A stretch of 64,000 nucleotides of DNA from Zychaea mexicana (lineage: Eukaryota > Mucoromycota > Mucoromycetes > Mucorales > Lichtheimiaceae), in NCBI RefSeq assembly GCF_025766255.1, contig NW_026516673.1, positions 124,001 to 188,000 of the forward strand, written 5' to 3'. Of this stretch, positions 1-11,453 are shown piece by piece. The notes beneath the pieces were generated by a model, which had not been told where the DNA came from, did no database searches, and saw only the letters and a program-made list of their open reading frames with translations. Each line of letters starts with the position of its first letter. The first letter of the stretch is position 1. Position numbers and translations under genes: made by a program.

Positions 1-30
1 TATTATATGTAGTGAACGCGTTTATTTCAG

Positions 31-567
31 CTCTCAATGATTTTTGTACTTTGACACATTATTCGTTATGCTAAACTCGCGTACTCTATAGGCATTACAA
101 TGCGAGCTCAACTGCTTTTATCTGAAATATTTATTGTGGGTTCCCCCAGAGCATCCAATTAATACCTACCGCCTCATACTCATGTTCTTGTTCTCGTTGC
201 CCGCAGCACGAGACGTTTATCAATATCTAATGGCTAGGTAAAGTTGACGCGGCGCTTTGAACTTATCGTTACCAAAATGGGTAATTTTACCTGTCTCTGT
301 TCCTCACTCTCACATTGCGCTTTTTTTTTTAGTGGTGACACCAAGCTGGGTGCACATGCTTGGCTAATGATATGCAACATCATGACTGAGACCATCATTT
401 GCTTGAAGTTCTCGGAAAACGAGTTCCCTGTTCCAGCACCTATGGTCGTCAAAGTCGCATGGTCTGCAGTAGCCTTCATTGTTCTCTTTGCATTCCCATT
501 ATGGCGATTCATTATTTATCAACCTCCACCACCTATCCAGCTGTCCTATGATGATAAAGACGAATAA
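31..567 (+). CDS. Phosphatidylserine synthase, base-exchange (PSS1/PTDSS) type, C-terminal part
   Basis: Enzymes of this family exchange serine for the head group of an existing phospholipid in the ER membrane. Three exons fit: 31-45, 92-237 and 333-567, with GT-AG introns 46-91 and 238-332. Together they give 131 residues ending at TAA 565-567. The motif ELNCFYLKYLLWVPPEHP followed by a membrane stretch (TYRLILMFLFSLP) matches the conserved PTDSS segment containing ELN.FFLK. A second hydrophobic segment (VVKVAWSAVAFIVLFAFP) precedes a short polar tail ending DDKDE. The 5' end lies outside the window, so the start codon and catalytic N-terminal half cannot be seen. I am confident of the family because two separate conserved blocks agree and both introns keep the frame. 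Dikaryotic yeasts make PS from CDP-diacylglycerol with Cho1, so this type is notable in a fungus. Confidence 0.82.
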
Positions 568-1095
568 GCATCTTAATTTCTACTAGCTAATGCAACTATA
601 CTTCACATAACCATAGCTATATGTTTACATACTTGTCATTTAACTCCTTTCTCTCTATATGTATCCAGTATCCATCCCTCCCTCTTCGATAATCATAGAT
701 CTTATTCTACATCCCATCTAGCAGACCTCTTTATCCCCCGTTTCTTTTTATCATTATCATCATATTTATCTGTCTTCTCCATCCGAAGGCATTCCCCCAA
801 CTGCACACGTGCACCCCATCTTCCTCCTGACAGAGATAACTTTAGCGTCGTTATAATATCACTCGAATTGGTCGCTTCGAACCATCATCTGTCTCTCTAT
901 CTCTTACCGTCCCTTTGCCTCCGCGGATGCAGACCATGTAAAAGAGACCGTGTACTTGCGCTATAAAAGCTTACTGTTCGGAGGATCTGCGTACCTGGTT
1001 TTGTTCATTTACACATATATATTTCTATCCATTTATCCAAAAACTTTTTTTCCTTTTTCTTCCTGAACCCGGACATTCTATTGTATTGCTCAAGG
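568..1095. other. Intergenic region with promoter-like elements
   Basis: No coding potential seen. The stretch is pyrimidine-rich (repeated TCTCTC and TCTTCC runs). A TATA-like CTATAAAAG lies at about 960-968, roughly 130 bp before the ATG at 1096, followed by a T-rich tract at 1045-1062. This looks like the surviving promoter of the decayed ABC transporter gene downstream. Confidence 0.4.
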
Positions 1096-3330
1096 ATGGA
1101 ATCGTCCACTTGCCTTTTTGTAAGTGATATCATCAATTTTTACGGTTTGTGTTCCTGGACTATTTATCGATTAATTACTTGAACTAGCAGCATCCAGGGG
1201 CAAATGGAGATTTTACCCCATGTTTTCGAGAAATGTTAGTATATACAGTATGTGGTAGCGCTCAAGGATGGCAAGGTTGCAGCTGCAGGCAAGCCACAGG
1301 ATGTTGCTGCAACAGGTGTGCTTGGTGATGAAGTTATTCTCTCCTCTAGCAATGATGAGGATACGTTGACCACGACAACGATGCGAACCGATACGACTGC
1401 AGCTACTGCTTACACAAGATCATCGGGCAAAAAGAGAAGAAACACAGGTTTGAAGGGCAAAAATAACACCACACTTGGTACGGGAAATGGTGGAAAACTG
1501 ATCAAGGAAGAAACCAGAACTGAAGGCGGCGTCTCATGCCAAGGTGCATGCGGTTTATTTCTACGCCTTCGGTGGTTTTCTCTTCTGGATTGGAGTATTG
1601 TATCACCATGACGCAAGATCATTGACTCAAGATATGACAACAGCTTCTTCGCCTCCTTCTGATGAACCTAACAACAGTGTTGATGGTTTGATGGCCTCAT
1701 CACTTGTAAATGTTTTCCAACAAGGCGAGTACAACGGCATCACTCTCACCTATGGCTGCGCACTGGTCGTTCGCCTCAAGGTTCTTTTCTCAGGATAGTA
1801 GCGATGCTGGTACTGCGAACGTGCTCTATTATCTTAGTATATACTTTAGGATTGGTATATTCGGCGTGGTCATGACTACGCTACGATCTTTTATTCTTTT
1901 CACCGGATCTCTTCGCGCTTCGCGCCATATTCAAGCGCAGCTCCTCGACGCTATCCTCCGTGCCAAGGTCCGGTTCTTTGATACAGCACCTATGAGTCGT
2001 ATCATCAATCGGTTCTCGACTGAAATGGAGACCATCGACCAAGCACTCGCACCATCCATGTCATCGCTCCTGTACTCATGTGTGGCAGCTTCATGTGTTG
2101 TGGTCCTGATCAGCACCATCATCCCCATCTTCTTGATCCCTGGTGCGTTTATTGCTGGTCTCTTCTGGTATATCGGCATGTACTATCTCAGCACCTCCGG
2201 CGACATGAAACGTCTCAGCTCTGTGTCACGAAGCCCAATCTATATCCAATCCCAAGAGACCGTCAGCGGCGTGGCCACCATCTGTGCTTTTGGTTTCCAG
2301 CGTCGTTTCATCAAAGAGAACTACGACATGATCGACAACAACAACCGGCCGTTTATCTGGATGTGGGGTGCCAACCGATGGCTTCATTGCCGCATTGACA
2401 TTCTTGGTACATTTGTTGGCTCTGTGACTGGTATCGGGCTTCTGGTCTCACGATCCTCCATCGATGCTGGTTTGGCCGACTTGGCGCTATCCTACTCGCT
2501 TACCATTACAAGATACATCCTGTGGGTTGTCCGTCAATACGCCATGTACGAGATGAACCGCAACTCGGTCGAGCGGGTCCAAGAATACCTGGACGTTGAG
2601 CAAGAGCCATCGGCACTGATCGAAGCCACGCGGCCACAGAATCCAAGCTGGCCGGAAAACGGATCTGTCAAAGTCTACCAGTTGGAGATCAAATACTCTC
2701 CTGAAAACCCGCCTGTATTGCATGGCATTTCGTTTGAGACGCGACCACGCGAAAAAGTTGATTCATGGAGGCCAGCAGCGGGTCCAACGCCATCGACGGG
2801 GTGGACATTGCCCAAATAGGCCTTTTCGACCTGCGTAGTCGATTGACCATTATTCCACAAGACCCAGTGCTATTCTCAGGAACGCTTCGCAGCAACTTGG
2901 ATCCCTTCCACGAGTTCACAGACGCAGATTTGTACGCTGCACTGAAACGACCGCACCTTGTCCATGACGGCAACTACGAACAGGTCAGCCCCGACAGCCC
3001 AGTAGCAAAACAACGGCCGCAACTGGTCCAAGAGCAGCGGCAGCTGATTGCCTTGGCCCGTGCGCTTGTGAAGAAGTCGTCGCTCATTGTCTTGGACGAG
3101 GCAACGTCGTCTGTGGACTTTGTTACCGATCACAAGATCCAACAAACAATCCGGTCCGAGTTTACCGGATCTTGGTTCTGGACCAGGGCAGAGTGGTGGA
3201 GTTTGATACGCCGTACGCACTGATGACTCGTGAGGGTGGACTGTTCCAGCAGATGTGCGAGCGTAGCGGTGAATATTCGGAACTTCTGGCAATTGCACAG
3301 AGCAAAGCCGATTCTTCCTCCTCAAACTAG
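1096..3330 (+). pseudogene. ABCC (MRP/YCF1-type) ABC transporter, broken and internally deleted
   Basis: Intact family members are about 1,500-residue pumps for glutathione conjugates and drugs. Here only the end of the first nucleotide-binding domain (VVALKDGKVAA, from 1249), the linker, the second membrane domain and a damaged second nucleotide-binding domain remain. At least three frame changes are visible: near 1540 (EGGVS to VHAVYFYAFGGFLFW), near 1770 and near 2760. PREKV at about 2757 should run into Walker A, but the next recognisable residues are EASSGS, so Walker A is deleted. The ABC signature region at 3000-3045 reads QLVQEQRQL, which looks like two compensating indels. The H-loop is missing between EFTGS and [11 protein letters not shown] near 3170. 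Walker B ([12 protein letters not shown]) and [20 protein letters not shown] survive. A short possible first exon (MESSTCLF, then GTAAGT) begins at 1096. Function is lost unless the defects are assembly errors. Confidence 0.85.
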
Positions 3331-3652
3331 TTAGGCGCTCCCTCCCTTCTTCCCTACCTTCATTCCTTTCTCCATGCCTCACACGGAATATTTATAGTCC
3401 CCCCTCCTAATACTTTGGAGCTCCTTAAAAAACGTCACTTCTCTGTTTGCTTTTGTTTGACCTTGCACTCTCTCCCACTACTGCTACTGCTACTAGACCG
3501 TTGTTGATCACCACAGTGAAACTTATAAAGATCGTTTAGACCTGTGGCTACTGTACTGCTAAAATTTGTCATGTTGTATTATTTACAGAAAAAAAATGAA
3601 GAAGAAAGACAACAACAGAAGGAAACACATGCAAAGGAAAGAAACGTTGCGT
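3331..3652. other. Convergent intergenic region
   Basis: This is 3' flank shared by the ABC pseudogene (+) and the small gene on the minus strand. It holds only CT-rich and A-rich stretches, including an A-run near 3590. No further gene is visible. Confidence 0.5.
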
Positions 3653-4307
3653 TCAGGAAGCATGATGCCACTGGTCAAGCGGCCCATTGATCCAGCCACT
3701 TTCAAGCGAGCCCTTGGTGCCCTCGTCGAGAACCGACGATGGTGTCTGAACGAGCGTTGTGAGGTCGTCTTCGTCCGTCGAGTCTGTTTCATCTACCATC
3801 ATGGCGCCGCCGCCACTACGAGGCTGTCTTGGCTGTCTTGGTTGCTGTCGCTGTGCTACTTGCTGTGGTGGTTGGTGCGGTGAAGGTTGAAGCCACAGTG
3901 GATTGAGCGTTACGGGTGGTCGGTAGTCAGGGGAAGCATAAGTTATGGATGGCATCAAAGCGTCCTGCTGCTTTTGTAACATGTTTGGCTGAGCCGTTGA
4001 CAATGCGTTGTCGTTGAAGCGTTTGTAAGTGGGCCACTATGGACAATGAGATAATTAGGAAGTTAGCTCACCCATGATCTAATGAATGCAGATAGTTATA
4101 GCGTATTAAGAATCAGGTGCATACCTCCTCTCTGTCATGCTCATCATCCTCGCTGAAACGACGTTTGACAAATGCTATTGATTGCCCGCGCAAGAACATC
4201 ACATATTTCCAGATTATTTCCCAGTATACAATGAATTAATGCGGGTGCAGAAAGAGAGTAAGTGAAATTTAGGGCTGGATTTTACCTGTAACTGTGTTAG
4301 CTGCCAT
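3653..4307 (-). CDS. Small Q/P-rich hypothetical protein
   Basis: Three exons on the minus strand fit with phases preserved: 4307-4286, 4174-4125 and 4036-3653. They give 151 residues. The start ATG at 4307 gives MAANTVTAFVKRRFSEDDEHDREE, with the first intron falling inside the codon for the eighth residue. The next exon continues WPTYKRFNDNALS. The middle is low-complexity (Q, P and R rich: PHQPPQQVAQRQQPRQ). The C-terminus is acidic (DETDSTDEDD) and ends GPLDQWHHAS. I see no membrane segment, signal peptide or known domain. The basic-acidic head followed by W-P-T-Y-K-R-F could be a short conserved motif. The consistent splice phases argue for a real gene, but the function is unknown. Confidence 0.55.
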
Positions 4308-5734
4308 TCTTGATATGATAAATTTGGAGTACCAGACAAAAGCAAGAAGAAAGCTTGAAAAAGTGAAGAGAAAAAGAAAGAGAAAGAGAAAAGTGATGGG
4401 AAATCCTGTTCGTTTCTTATAAGAAGATAGCTGATGCGGTTGGAGATCAAACACGCGTGGGCGCGCCTTCTCTTCTATTTAATACAGTTTATATATACAA
4501 CGCACGCACACACTAGTCTAGTAGTGCCGCTGCTGTATTGTATCGTATATAAAGTTCCACTAGGAGAGAAAAAAGACAAGTCACCACCCACCGCTGACGA
4601 CATCATCATACAAATAGTATGAGGCAAGGCCCCACAAACACAGGCACACACATTCATCCCACACATACCATTTCGATCATAATTGTACGCAGGTGCCAGA
4701 AAAACTAATTCAGGCCCCACGTGCATCAGTATTAACTAGTACAGCAAGTGTGCACAAGACACGCATACTGCAGAAGCAGCAAGAAGCAAGCAGCAGTGTC
4801 ATTAGTTTCGCATGTTTGATTGGCAAGCCTTGCCTTTACAGTGATGATGCTATGTGATTGGTCAGTCCGGACTCGGGGGTGGGGTGGGTGGGGCTGGAGG
4901 GAACGGCGAGAAAAAAAGGTGGGGAGTGTTTGGGCTGTGAAGAAAAAAAACACACACCAGTGGGGCCGGATCATCGCCTTGCATTCCCGCTGCTCACAGC
5001 AATAAATTCAGGTCACAAAAATAGAGAAGCAAGAGAGTGTGTGTGTTTGGTTTTCGTGCAACAAGCATAAACACACGTCGCACACGCCGCATGATGCTAA
5101 AATGACACAGAATGGCGTTTCGTTGTCACAGATTATTGTCGATAATAGTAATAGTAATAGGCACTCATCTTTTGCTATAAAGGTACATACGCTATGCCAA
5201 GAAAAGGCAAGGGTAAAGTGAAGGGGTGATGAACAGCAGCAGCAGGTAGCTGGTATCGCCAGTATCTCTAATAGCAAGAGAGGTAGCAAATACTAAACCG
5301 TAAAATATATCCGCGTATGTGTGTAAATGGCTGTATGTACGTGCGTGCGTGCATTCCGTGGAGATCCTACTTGATCGCCGTTGACCTAATTTTCTTCTTT
5401 CCATAGCTCAGCAAACCCCCTCAATTCACCTGCTAACCAGCTATTTATCATACATCGTCCCCCTATTCTTGTGAACAAATAGGGTTTCAGACATTCTATT
5501 CGTGAACTGCCTTATTATTCTTTTTTAGCTATTCTGGTATACTTGGTTGTTGCCGTTCTTTTTGCTGTATTCAGCTGCCATTGCCCAGCTGCTTGAAAAA
5601 TATTTGAGAATCTATATATTGACCGGTTAGGAGAAAAAACCTTTCTTTTCTCTTTGCTTATTGTTACATTCGCTAATACCTTTCTATATATACCTCTCCC
5701 TAACTCACTACATTGACGCAATAGAATACGTAAA
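4308..5734. other. Long divergent intergenic region (1.4 kb)
   Basis: The region separates two divergently transcribed genes and probably carries both promoters. It contains purine/pyrimidine-rich tracts, GT and CA microsatellite stretches (about 5036-5050) and TATATATA-like motifs near 5690. The many short open frames here have no domain or coding signal. Confidence 0.5.
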
Positions 5735-6928
5735 ATGGCAGTAACGGCAACTACTGCAGAACCATTCATCGTTCGACCTCCACCTCGATCATCTTCACTA
5801 CGGCGACCTTCATCAAACAATAACAACAATGGTAGCACTACCAATGCAACTTTGACGACGACGACGACGACGACTACAGCAGCTCCTCGCGCCGGATGGT
5901 TATCTAAACTATCGTCTACTTATGCCATTGGAAACAAACAACGATGGCAAGCTCGTTTCTTTGTGCTCTTGGACAAGGAACTACGATATTATAAAAATGA
6001 GGTAGAATATTAATCTTCGACATGTTTGTGTTTTATGCTCGATAAAATGAAAATTGACAGATAGCAAAATGATAATTAACTTTTCACATCCGTTTTCACT
6101 TAGCATACACAGTCGCCTTCATGTGTGATAGACCTGCGTAATACATGCCAGCCTGTTATAATCACCTCTTCACTCGGCCGTCCTCATTGTTTTCGACTCG
6201 AGCCAATCACCCGTAGTAGCGGAGGACAGCAGCAAAGCAACGACAGCTCTAGTAGTCGACCATTAACAATTGCATGTCAATCAGCTCTAGAGCTTTCAAG
6301 CTGGGTTGCGGGAATTGGATCAATCATAAAGCAACAGGAGCAGCAACAGCAACGGTTAAAACGAGCAATGACTTCTTGTCAGGTGGAGCATCAAGAGATG
6401 TTATATTTACCACAAGTGCATCCTCGTCATCATCAACAAAGGCGACGAGCAGCAACAATAACAACGTCAACTGACGATGATATTGATGAAGAAGAAATCT
6501 CAATAAAAGCAACAACAACAACAGCAGCAGCAACAGTAGAAGGAGAAGATTCAATATCTCGACGACGAGGCGTATGGTTACCTCCACTGATGGTACACCC
6601 ACTGGATGACATTCCAACAACTGTCATGACAAGGTCATCTCTGGCGCTATCAGATTCGAGCGAAGAGGGAGACGATCTTCTTAAACAAGTCAAGGTCGCA
6701 TACCACGTTACTACTGCTACTGATCAACAGGAGCAACAACGACAATGCCGATATAACAGCGCTAGCGCTACTGAAGAAGATGATGACAACGACGACGACG
6801 ACGACGAAAGGTCTTCTAGCACAGATAATGATAGCGCTTGCGCAGTTATGGAACGAGGGCGGAAACTTTCGAGCTATTCGCCTACATTTCTCCTTTACCA
6901 GGAACGTTTCCGGCTCTTAAAAAATTAA
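5735..6928 (+). CDS. PH-domain protein
   Basis: Two exons, 5735-6001 and 6113-6928, joined in phase 0 give 360 residues. After a low-complexity head (poly-N, poly-T) a pleckstrin-homology domain starts at about residue 50 with AGWLSKLSSTY. It continues KQRWQARFFVLLDKELRYYKNE at the splice junction, then SPSCVIDLRNTC, CFRLEPITR and a final helix with ALELSSWVAGI. This is the usual PH order of strands plus a C-terminal helix carrying the invariant Trp. The rest is glutamine-, serine- and aspartate-rich (EEDDDNDDDDDERSSS) and probably disordered. PH domains bind phosphoinositides or proteins at membranes, so a membrane-associated adaptor role is inferred. No catalytic domain is present. The start was chosen because it is the first ATG after a T/C-rich leader and gives the full domain. 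Confidence 0.75.
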
Positions 6929-7326
6929 TTAATGTACATATTCCCTCTTCTCGTCAGACTTCTTTTGTGTTATTATTTTCTTAGATCAATTTTTTTGTAA
7001 TATCACCACTTTTTCCATCACCATTCTTTCGCCAGTTCTTTCCCCTATTATCTTGCATACACACGCACCATCAATTACTTCATAGCTACAAACTACAACA
7101 ACAACCAAATATACTTAGAAAAGAACACATCATACAGAATTTAGAAAAAACAAAAAACAAATTTTATAAAAGCAAAAATGTTACAGCTGAGAAAAAATAT
7201 GTTGTTTTACATATGTACAAAATGATGGGATATTGATGTTGTTAATATTGGTTGGTTGGCTGGGGAGCGTTGCTATCATCACTACTAGTTCTGCTATTAA
7301 TACTATTGTTGTTACTATCGATTCTT
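6929..7326. other. Convergent intergenic region
   Basis: AT-rich 3' flanks of the PH-domain gene (+) and the cyclin gene (-). A-rich runs at 7146-7175 could serve in 3' end formation. No gene is seen. Confidence 0.5.
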
Positions 7327-8216
7327 TTACAGGTCATCGTCATGCTCCAATTCGTCATCTCCTTCGTCACCCGAAATATAGTGAATGTGCGGTATTAAAT
7401 CGTTATTATCGCCGCCATATTCGTACGCTTTTGCCCACCAGATAAGCTTTGATGGCTCGTCGATGCTCAAGTTGTAATTCAAAAAGTGAAGCAATTCCAG
7501 TTCCATGCGTGCCATGATCGTTTGGTCAACCTGTTGCTTATCTGATGCTGCTGCTGAACCTTTTGGCGGGTTTGATAATACGGATAGCAGCGCTGGTTTA
7601 GTAGCTGTAGAAGAGTCGTCGGCAGGGGGTGTGGTTGGCATCCGGTCGTTCATGATGAGCTGCAGGTTGTTGCGGAGATACTTGGCCGCCACGGTATATG
7701 CGACCAACAATAAGCGAAGTGAACATTTATGAGCGCCTTTGATGTTGATATAAAGCTAATAACAATTTAATGCACGTCGCATATGTTAGAACATTCATTA
7801 TAGCAATTTGCCAAGTCATATAAGAGCGAGAGAATTACCTGTTTAAGCCGGTCAACATAGTAAATGGCAAGGAGGAGAGCAAGACCAGGACAGTATGCTG
7901 GAACGCGAAGAGGGAGGCTGTGCATTAAGCTGATTAATTCGTCCAATAACGATGGGTCTGCCGGTGTGGTGGGTTCCCAAGCATGTGCTATGTATTTGGC
8001 AAGATACTCTACAACAGTATATATCATGTTGTATGTCTTCTGATTAGCGCTTTGTATCAAAAAATGAGCCCAGAATCAAGTACCAATGCAGTGATTGCTC
8101 AGGGGTTGTTGACGATTCATTTCCACCGCCTGCAGAAACTGGTATGCCTGATGCACCGTGCCTGCGTATGCATTCTCTACGAGTTTTTCTGTACTACTGA
8201 CTGGCCGATCCACCAT
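7327..8216 (-). CDS. PCL/PHO80-like cyclin
   Basis: Cyclins of this type activate a cyclin-dependent kinase (Pho85-like). Three exons on the minus strand, 8216-about 8127, 8039-7839 and 7755-7327, give about 239 residues with phase 0 junctions. The first donor (GTGGAA) is weak, so the 3' edge of exon 1 is uncertain. Exon 2 has YNMIYTVVEYLAKYI and VPAYCPGLALLLAIYYVDRLKQ, the first cyclin-box helices. Exon 3 continues LYINIKGAHKCSLRLLLVAYTVAAKYLRNN and MELELLHFLNYNLSID, matching the end of the cyclin N domain. A serine/proline-rich insert (TTPPADDSSTATKP) sits inside the domain. The tail is acidic (SGDEGDDELEHDDDL). The family call is firm; assignment to the Pho80 subgroup is inferred from the insert and size. 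Confidence 0.72.
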
Positions 8217-9523
8217 TCCTATTGTTTGATAAGAGATCAAGAAAGAGGAAAAGAGTAAAAGAGAGAGAGGAAAAAGAGAAAAAAACTGAAAACAACCGTA
8301 AGAAGTTAAAAATAAAGTGGTTTATATACTTGTTGGAAAAAAAAACAAGCTTTGGAGAGCTGTAAAGCTAATCCGTGCTATAACCAAAAACCCGCCGTAA
8401 TAGTTTTGCTCAAATCTTTTATACTCGGTGAAACATATTCGCCGTTCTCGGGGTACCCACCATCACACCAGCCTACGGTTACTTTTACTAATATCAAAAT
8501 GAAACATATGAGCCCGCAAGAAAATTACGCAAAATGCCTTATTAGTTTGATATATGCTTCCCATATAAAAAAGACGGATTGTTTTTTGGGCTAAAGTCAC
8601 CATACTCACAAATTGTTATTTTACTGCGGGCAGGACAGATTGCAGCTTACTTTTACGCTCCTCCCAATGAGCGATCAACCAGTACTCCCCCGCGCCATTT
8701 CGGAAACAAAATAAAAATAAACAACAATATCAAAAGACTTGTACATATGGGAGAAAGAGTAAGACTCCGATCATTGAGCTGATTCTGGTTTACGGGTAAA
8801 GGTTCCTGAATCATTTATTTGATTTGGAGCACGTTGTTTGCTGGTGCCTATCAAACGTGCGTCGGTGTTCGTTTTCTGTAGCACCCAAAAAGAACGACCG
8901 GATGTCGAGGGACATCCATCCTATCCGATCAATTGTTGTGTATGACTTAGTACCACCCTCTCTCATGCCGAAATGTACGCCAGTTGCCTTACCGGTCTTT
9001 TTTGGTTACGTTTTCACCGGAAAAATGTTCGTGTGCTGCCATTCCCATGTTCAGTATCACTCAACACTCAATAAGCTTTAGTATTGAATTTACGCGCTAA
9101 CAAATTTACCCGCTTTCAAAGATAAATACACACTCATGTTTCGAAAGGCCCATGGTTTCATAAAATTCAAATCTCGTGTTATACGATTCTAAAGCTATGG
9201 GAAGGTAGAGAGAATCTGTTGTGTGATAGAACGTCTGTAAGTCCTTTATTGTTTCGCTGAGAATTTATGTACGGGATTTTTCCTGTGATTTTGCGGTTGA
9301 TTTTTTTCAGCATTGCGTTGGAGGAACTAGCACATTGGTGGAGGGATGTTTTTTACTAAGCGCGATGTTCTTTTCAGCTGGAAATCCCCTCCGCTAGTAA
9401 AAACCGCATAACTGCGGTAATTGAATTGTGTGACCCAGATTTCGATATGAGCAGTAGCTCCCGTAATACATGACTTCCCCTCCTTCTCCGTAGTTCCAAT
9501 AAACATGCCTCCCAGACGTGTAG
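8217..9523. other. Intergenic region, no gene recognised
   Basis: Contains the cyclin promoter next to 8217 (AGAGAG-rich). Beyond it is unremarkable sequence with short open frames lacking recognisable domains. It borders the LINE scrap at 9524. Confidence 0.45.
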
Positions 9524-10090
9524 GAAGTTTCGGCAACAAACGCGCTCCTCCACTCTCTAAATCGTCCCACCAACACTGTCAACGCCGTGCTCGCACAAGC
9601 TCGTAATGGAGAACTAGAGAAGCGCCGCCAAGCATCTCTGTCGGTCCAGTGTCTTCGGCCTACACGCACGATCGACCCCGTCCTGTATCTCCCAGCATCT
9701 CAGACTAACCGCCATCGCTTGATTAACTGGCGCCTGCACTGGCTACCCGGCTATTACCCTTGGAAGGACTGTCGCTGTGGTGCACGAGCTGTCACCCGCG
9801 ACCACTACAGTCTTGTTTGTCCGCTACTCCGTCCATTGTGGCAAGAGCTTACCGACGCCTATGGCACAGCTCCTTCAGTACCATCTGGGATGCATACCAT
9901 TGATGTCATCCTTAACAAAATACCACGCACCGACGTCGTTTTATCCAACGGAAGATGGCCAACCATATGGCCAGCGATATTAAGTATCCTTCGAGAAATC
10001 GAACGGCTCTGCCATCCCGAAGATCATTTGCTGGATGGGGAGTTCCCTGGGGACGACATTTCACTACCATTGCCATCCGAGCACGACTAA
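9524..10090 (+). pseudogene. C-terminal scrap of a non-LTR (LINE-type) retrotransposon ORF2
   Basis: An open frame follows a TAG at 9521 and ends at TAA 10090. It reads RRQASLSVQCLRPTRTID, then RLINWRLHWLPGYYPWKDC and CRCGARAVTRDHYSLVCPLL. The arrangement W-R-x-H-W-L-P-G followed by C-x-C and H-x4-C is typical of the zinc-binding tail found after the reverse transcriptase in LINE-like ORFs. No reverse transcriptase catalytic block or endonuclease is present upstream. This is therefore a 5'-truncated copy, the usual form of dead LINE insertions. An AATAAAA motif near 10318 could mark the end of the transcript. The family is inferred from pattern only. Confidence 0.55.
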
Positions 10091-11258
10091 AGTGCTCCGA
10101 CTACCCTCCTTTCCTCTGTCATTATTTTAATTTACTTGTAACAACCTACACAGACCTTATCACACATGCACTACCACACTGGCTTAACTTTTTCCTCCTA
10201 ACCACGGTGGGGGGTTTTTTAAGTTCTTGCATCTTTTCTTTACATATCACATATCCACACGAACCGCAAAGAAGCGACCGCAATGTCTATTGGCGCAGGT
10301 CAACAGTCTTCCACAAACAATAAAACCAAAATTTTCATCTATTGCCATGGTCATCAAAAATGCAAGCACTGATGCAGCTTAATCAGTTCGCCGTTATTGT
10401 AAATGAAAGGAATAGAAGCTCAGAAACGGGTTTACATGAGTGCGGCTATTGTGTGCGTATGCATATGTGTGTGATCGAACGCCATAATGCCCGCGTATGT
10501 AGAAGAACGCACTCTACTACAATCTGTGGGATCAATCTCAAGTCTTCTTATATTCAGGGCAATATACGGGATTTCCACAGCGACCCGCTGTTCCTTTCTC
10601 TTCTTATGCACAGTGAGACACAAAAAAAAGAACCACCGCTTCAGCTCCATGTATGCCCCAGTTCCTACTAGTCAGTCCGAATTCTTTTATTCTCATTAGC
10701 TCCATTTGCTGTAGAGAACATGCTGAAATATCCTCGCTGTCATATGCACAGTTGTTGTTAGCCGTTCTACAGCAACAAGGATGTCAAATTCTTCGTAATC
10801 TATTAAGGTAACTCGTAAAACGGATAGTTTACGGCAAGACGATTAGCAACAATGAGTGAAAGAAGATGTTGCAGCAGTAGTAGTAGCTGCACTGAAAGTG
10901 AGGAAACCAACGCATATTAGATATCCTAATCGATAGTGATAACGACATGTCTAGTGCCTTGTGGTGCCCAAAAAATAACAGGACATAATCCAATGCATAA
11001 TCTGGTGGATGTCTTGGCGTATTCGATCTCCATGGAACGCAAAGCGTTTTCGTGAGTTCGAGAGCATCGAATATAAATTGCTTAGGATTTAACCAAACAA
11101 AGATTCGGCTGATAGGAGGATATCTCATCAAGTATCGATTCACCTTACCTTAACTGTCACTGAACTTGTGTGGCGGGAATGGGGCGAATAGCAAATTAAA
11201 AATGGTATCACAAGGTATGTAACCGAAAATGTTTTAATAAACAGATAATTACGACTAT
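10091..11258. other. Intergenic region, probable retroelement 3' tail then unrecognised sequence
   Basis: The first 240 bases may be the 3' untranslated tail of the LINE scrap. The rest, including an AG(T)n-rich stretch near 10870, shows no coding signal that I can support. Confidence 0.4.
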
Positions 11259-11453
11259 GTGAGCACTATAACCAAATATGCTCTGTTCACTGTAGTGGTG
11301 GATGGAGGAGCCACGTTTTCAGCAATTGATTATTGCAAAGAGAATCAAGTGTTACTTGCACATGGTCATATTGGTTTAGCTGATTCAGAGATGAAAAGCA
11401 AACGTATCGCTATTACGAGACCCTTGGGAGTGTGGTATATTGTCGCCAAATAG
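11259..11453 (+). pseudogene. Possible retropepsin scrap of an LTR retrotransposon
   Basis: A 64-codon frame contains ALFTVVVDGGATFSAIDYC followed by HGHIGLADSEMKSKRI. Hydrophobic residues before D-G-G-A, then a run of small residues, resemble the catalytic loop of retroviral-type aspartic proteases (usually D-T/S-G-A). The distal GLADSE segment is also common in gypsy-type polyproteins. No integrase, RNase H or LTR is recognised nearby, so this is at most a relic. The D-G-G variant would be unusual for an active enzyme. Confidence 0.35.
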
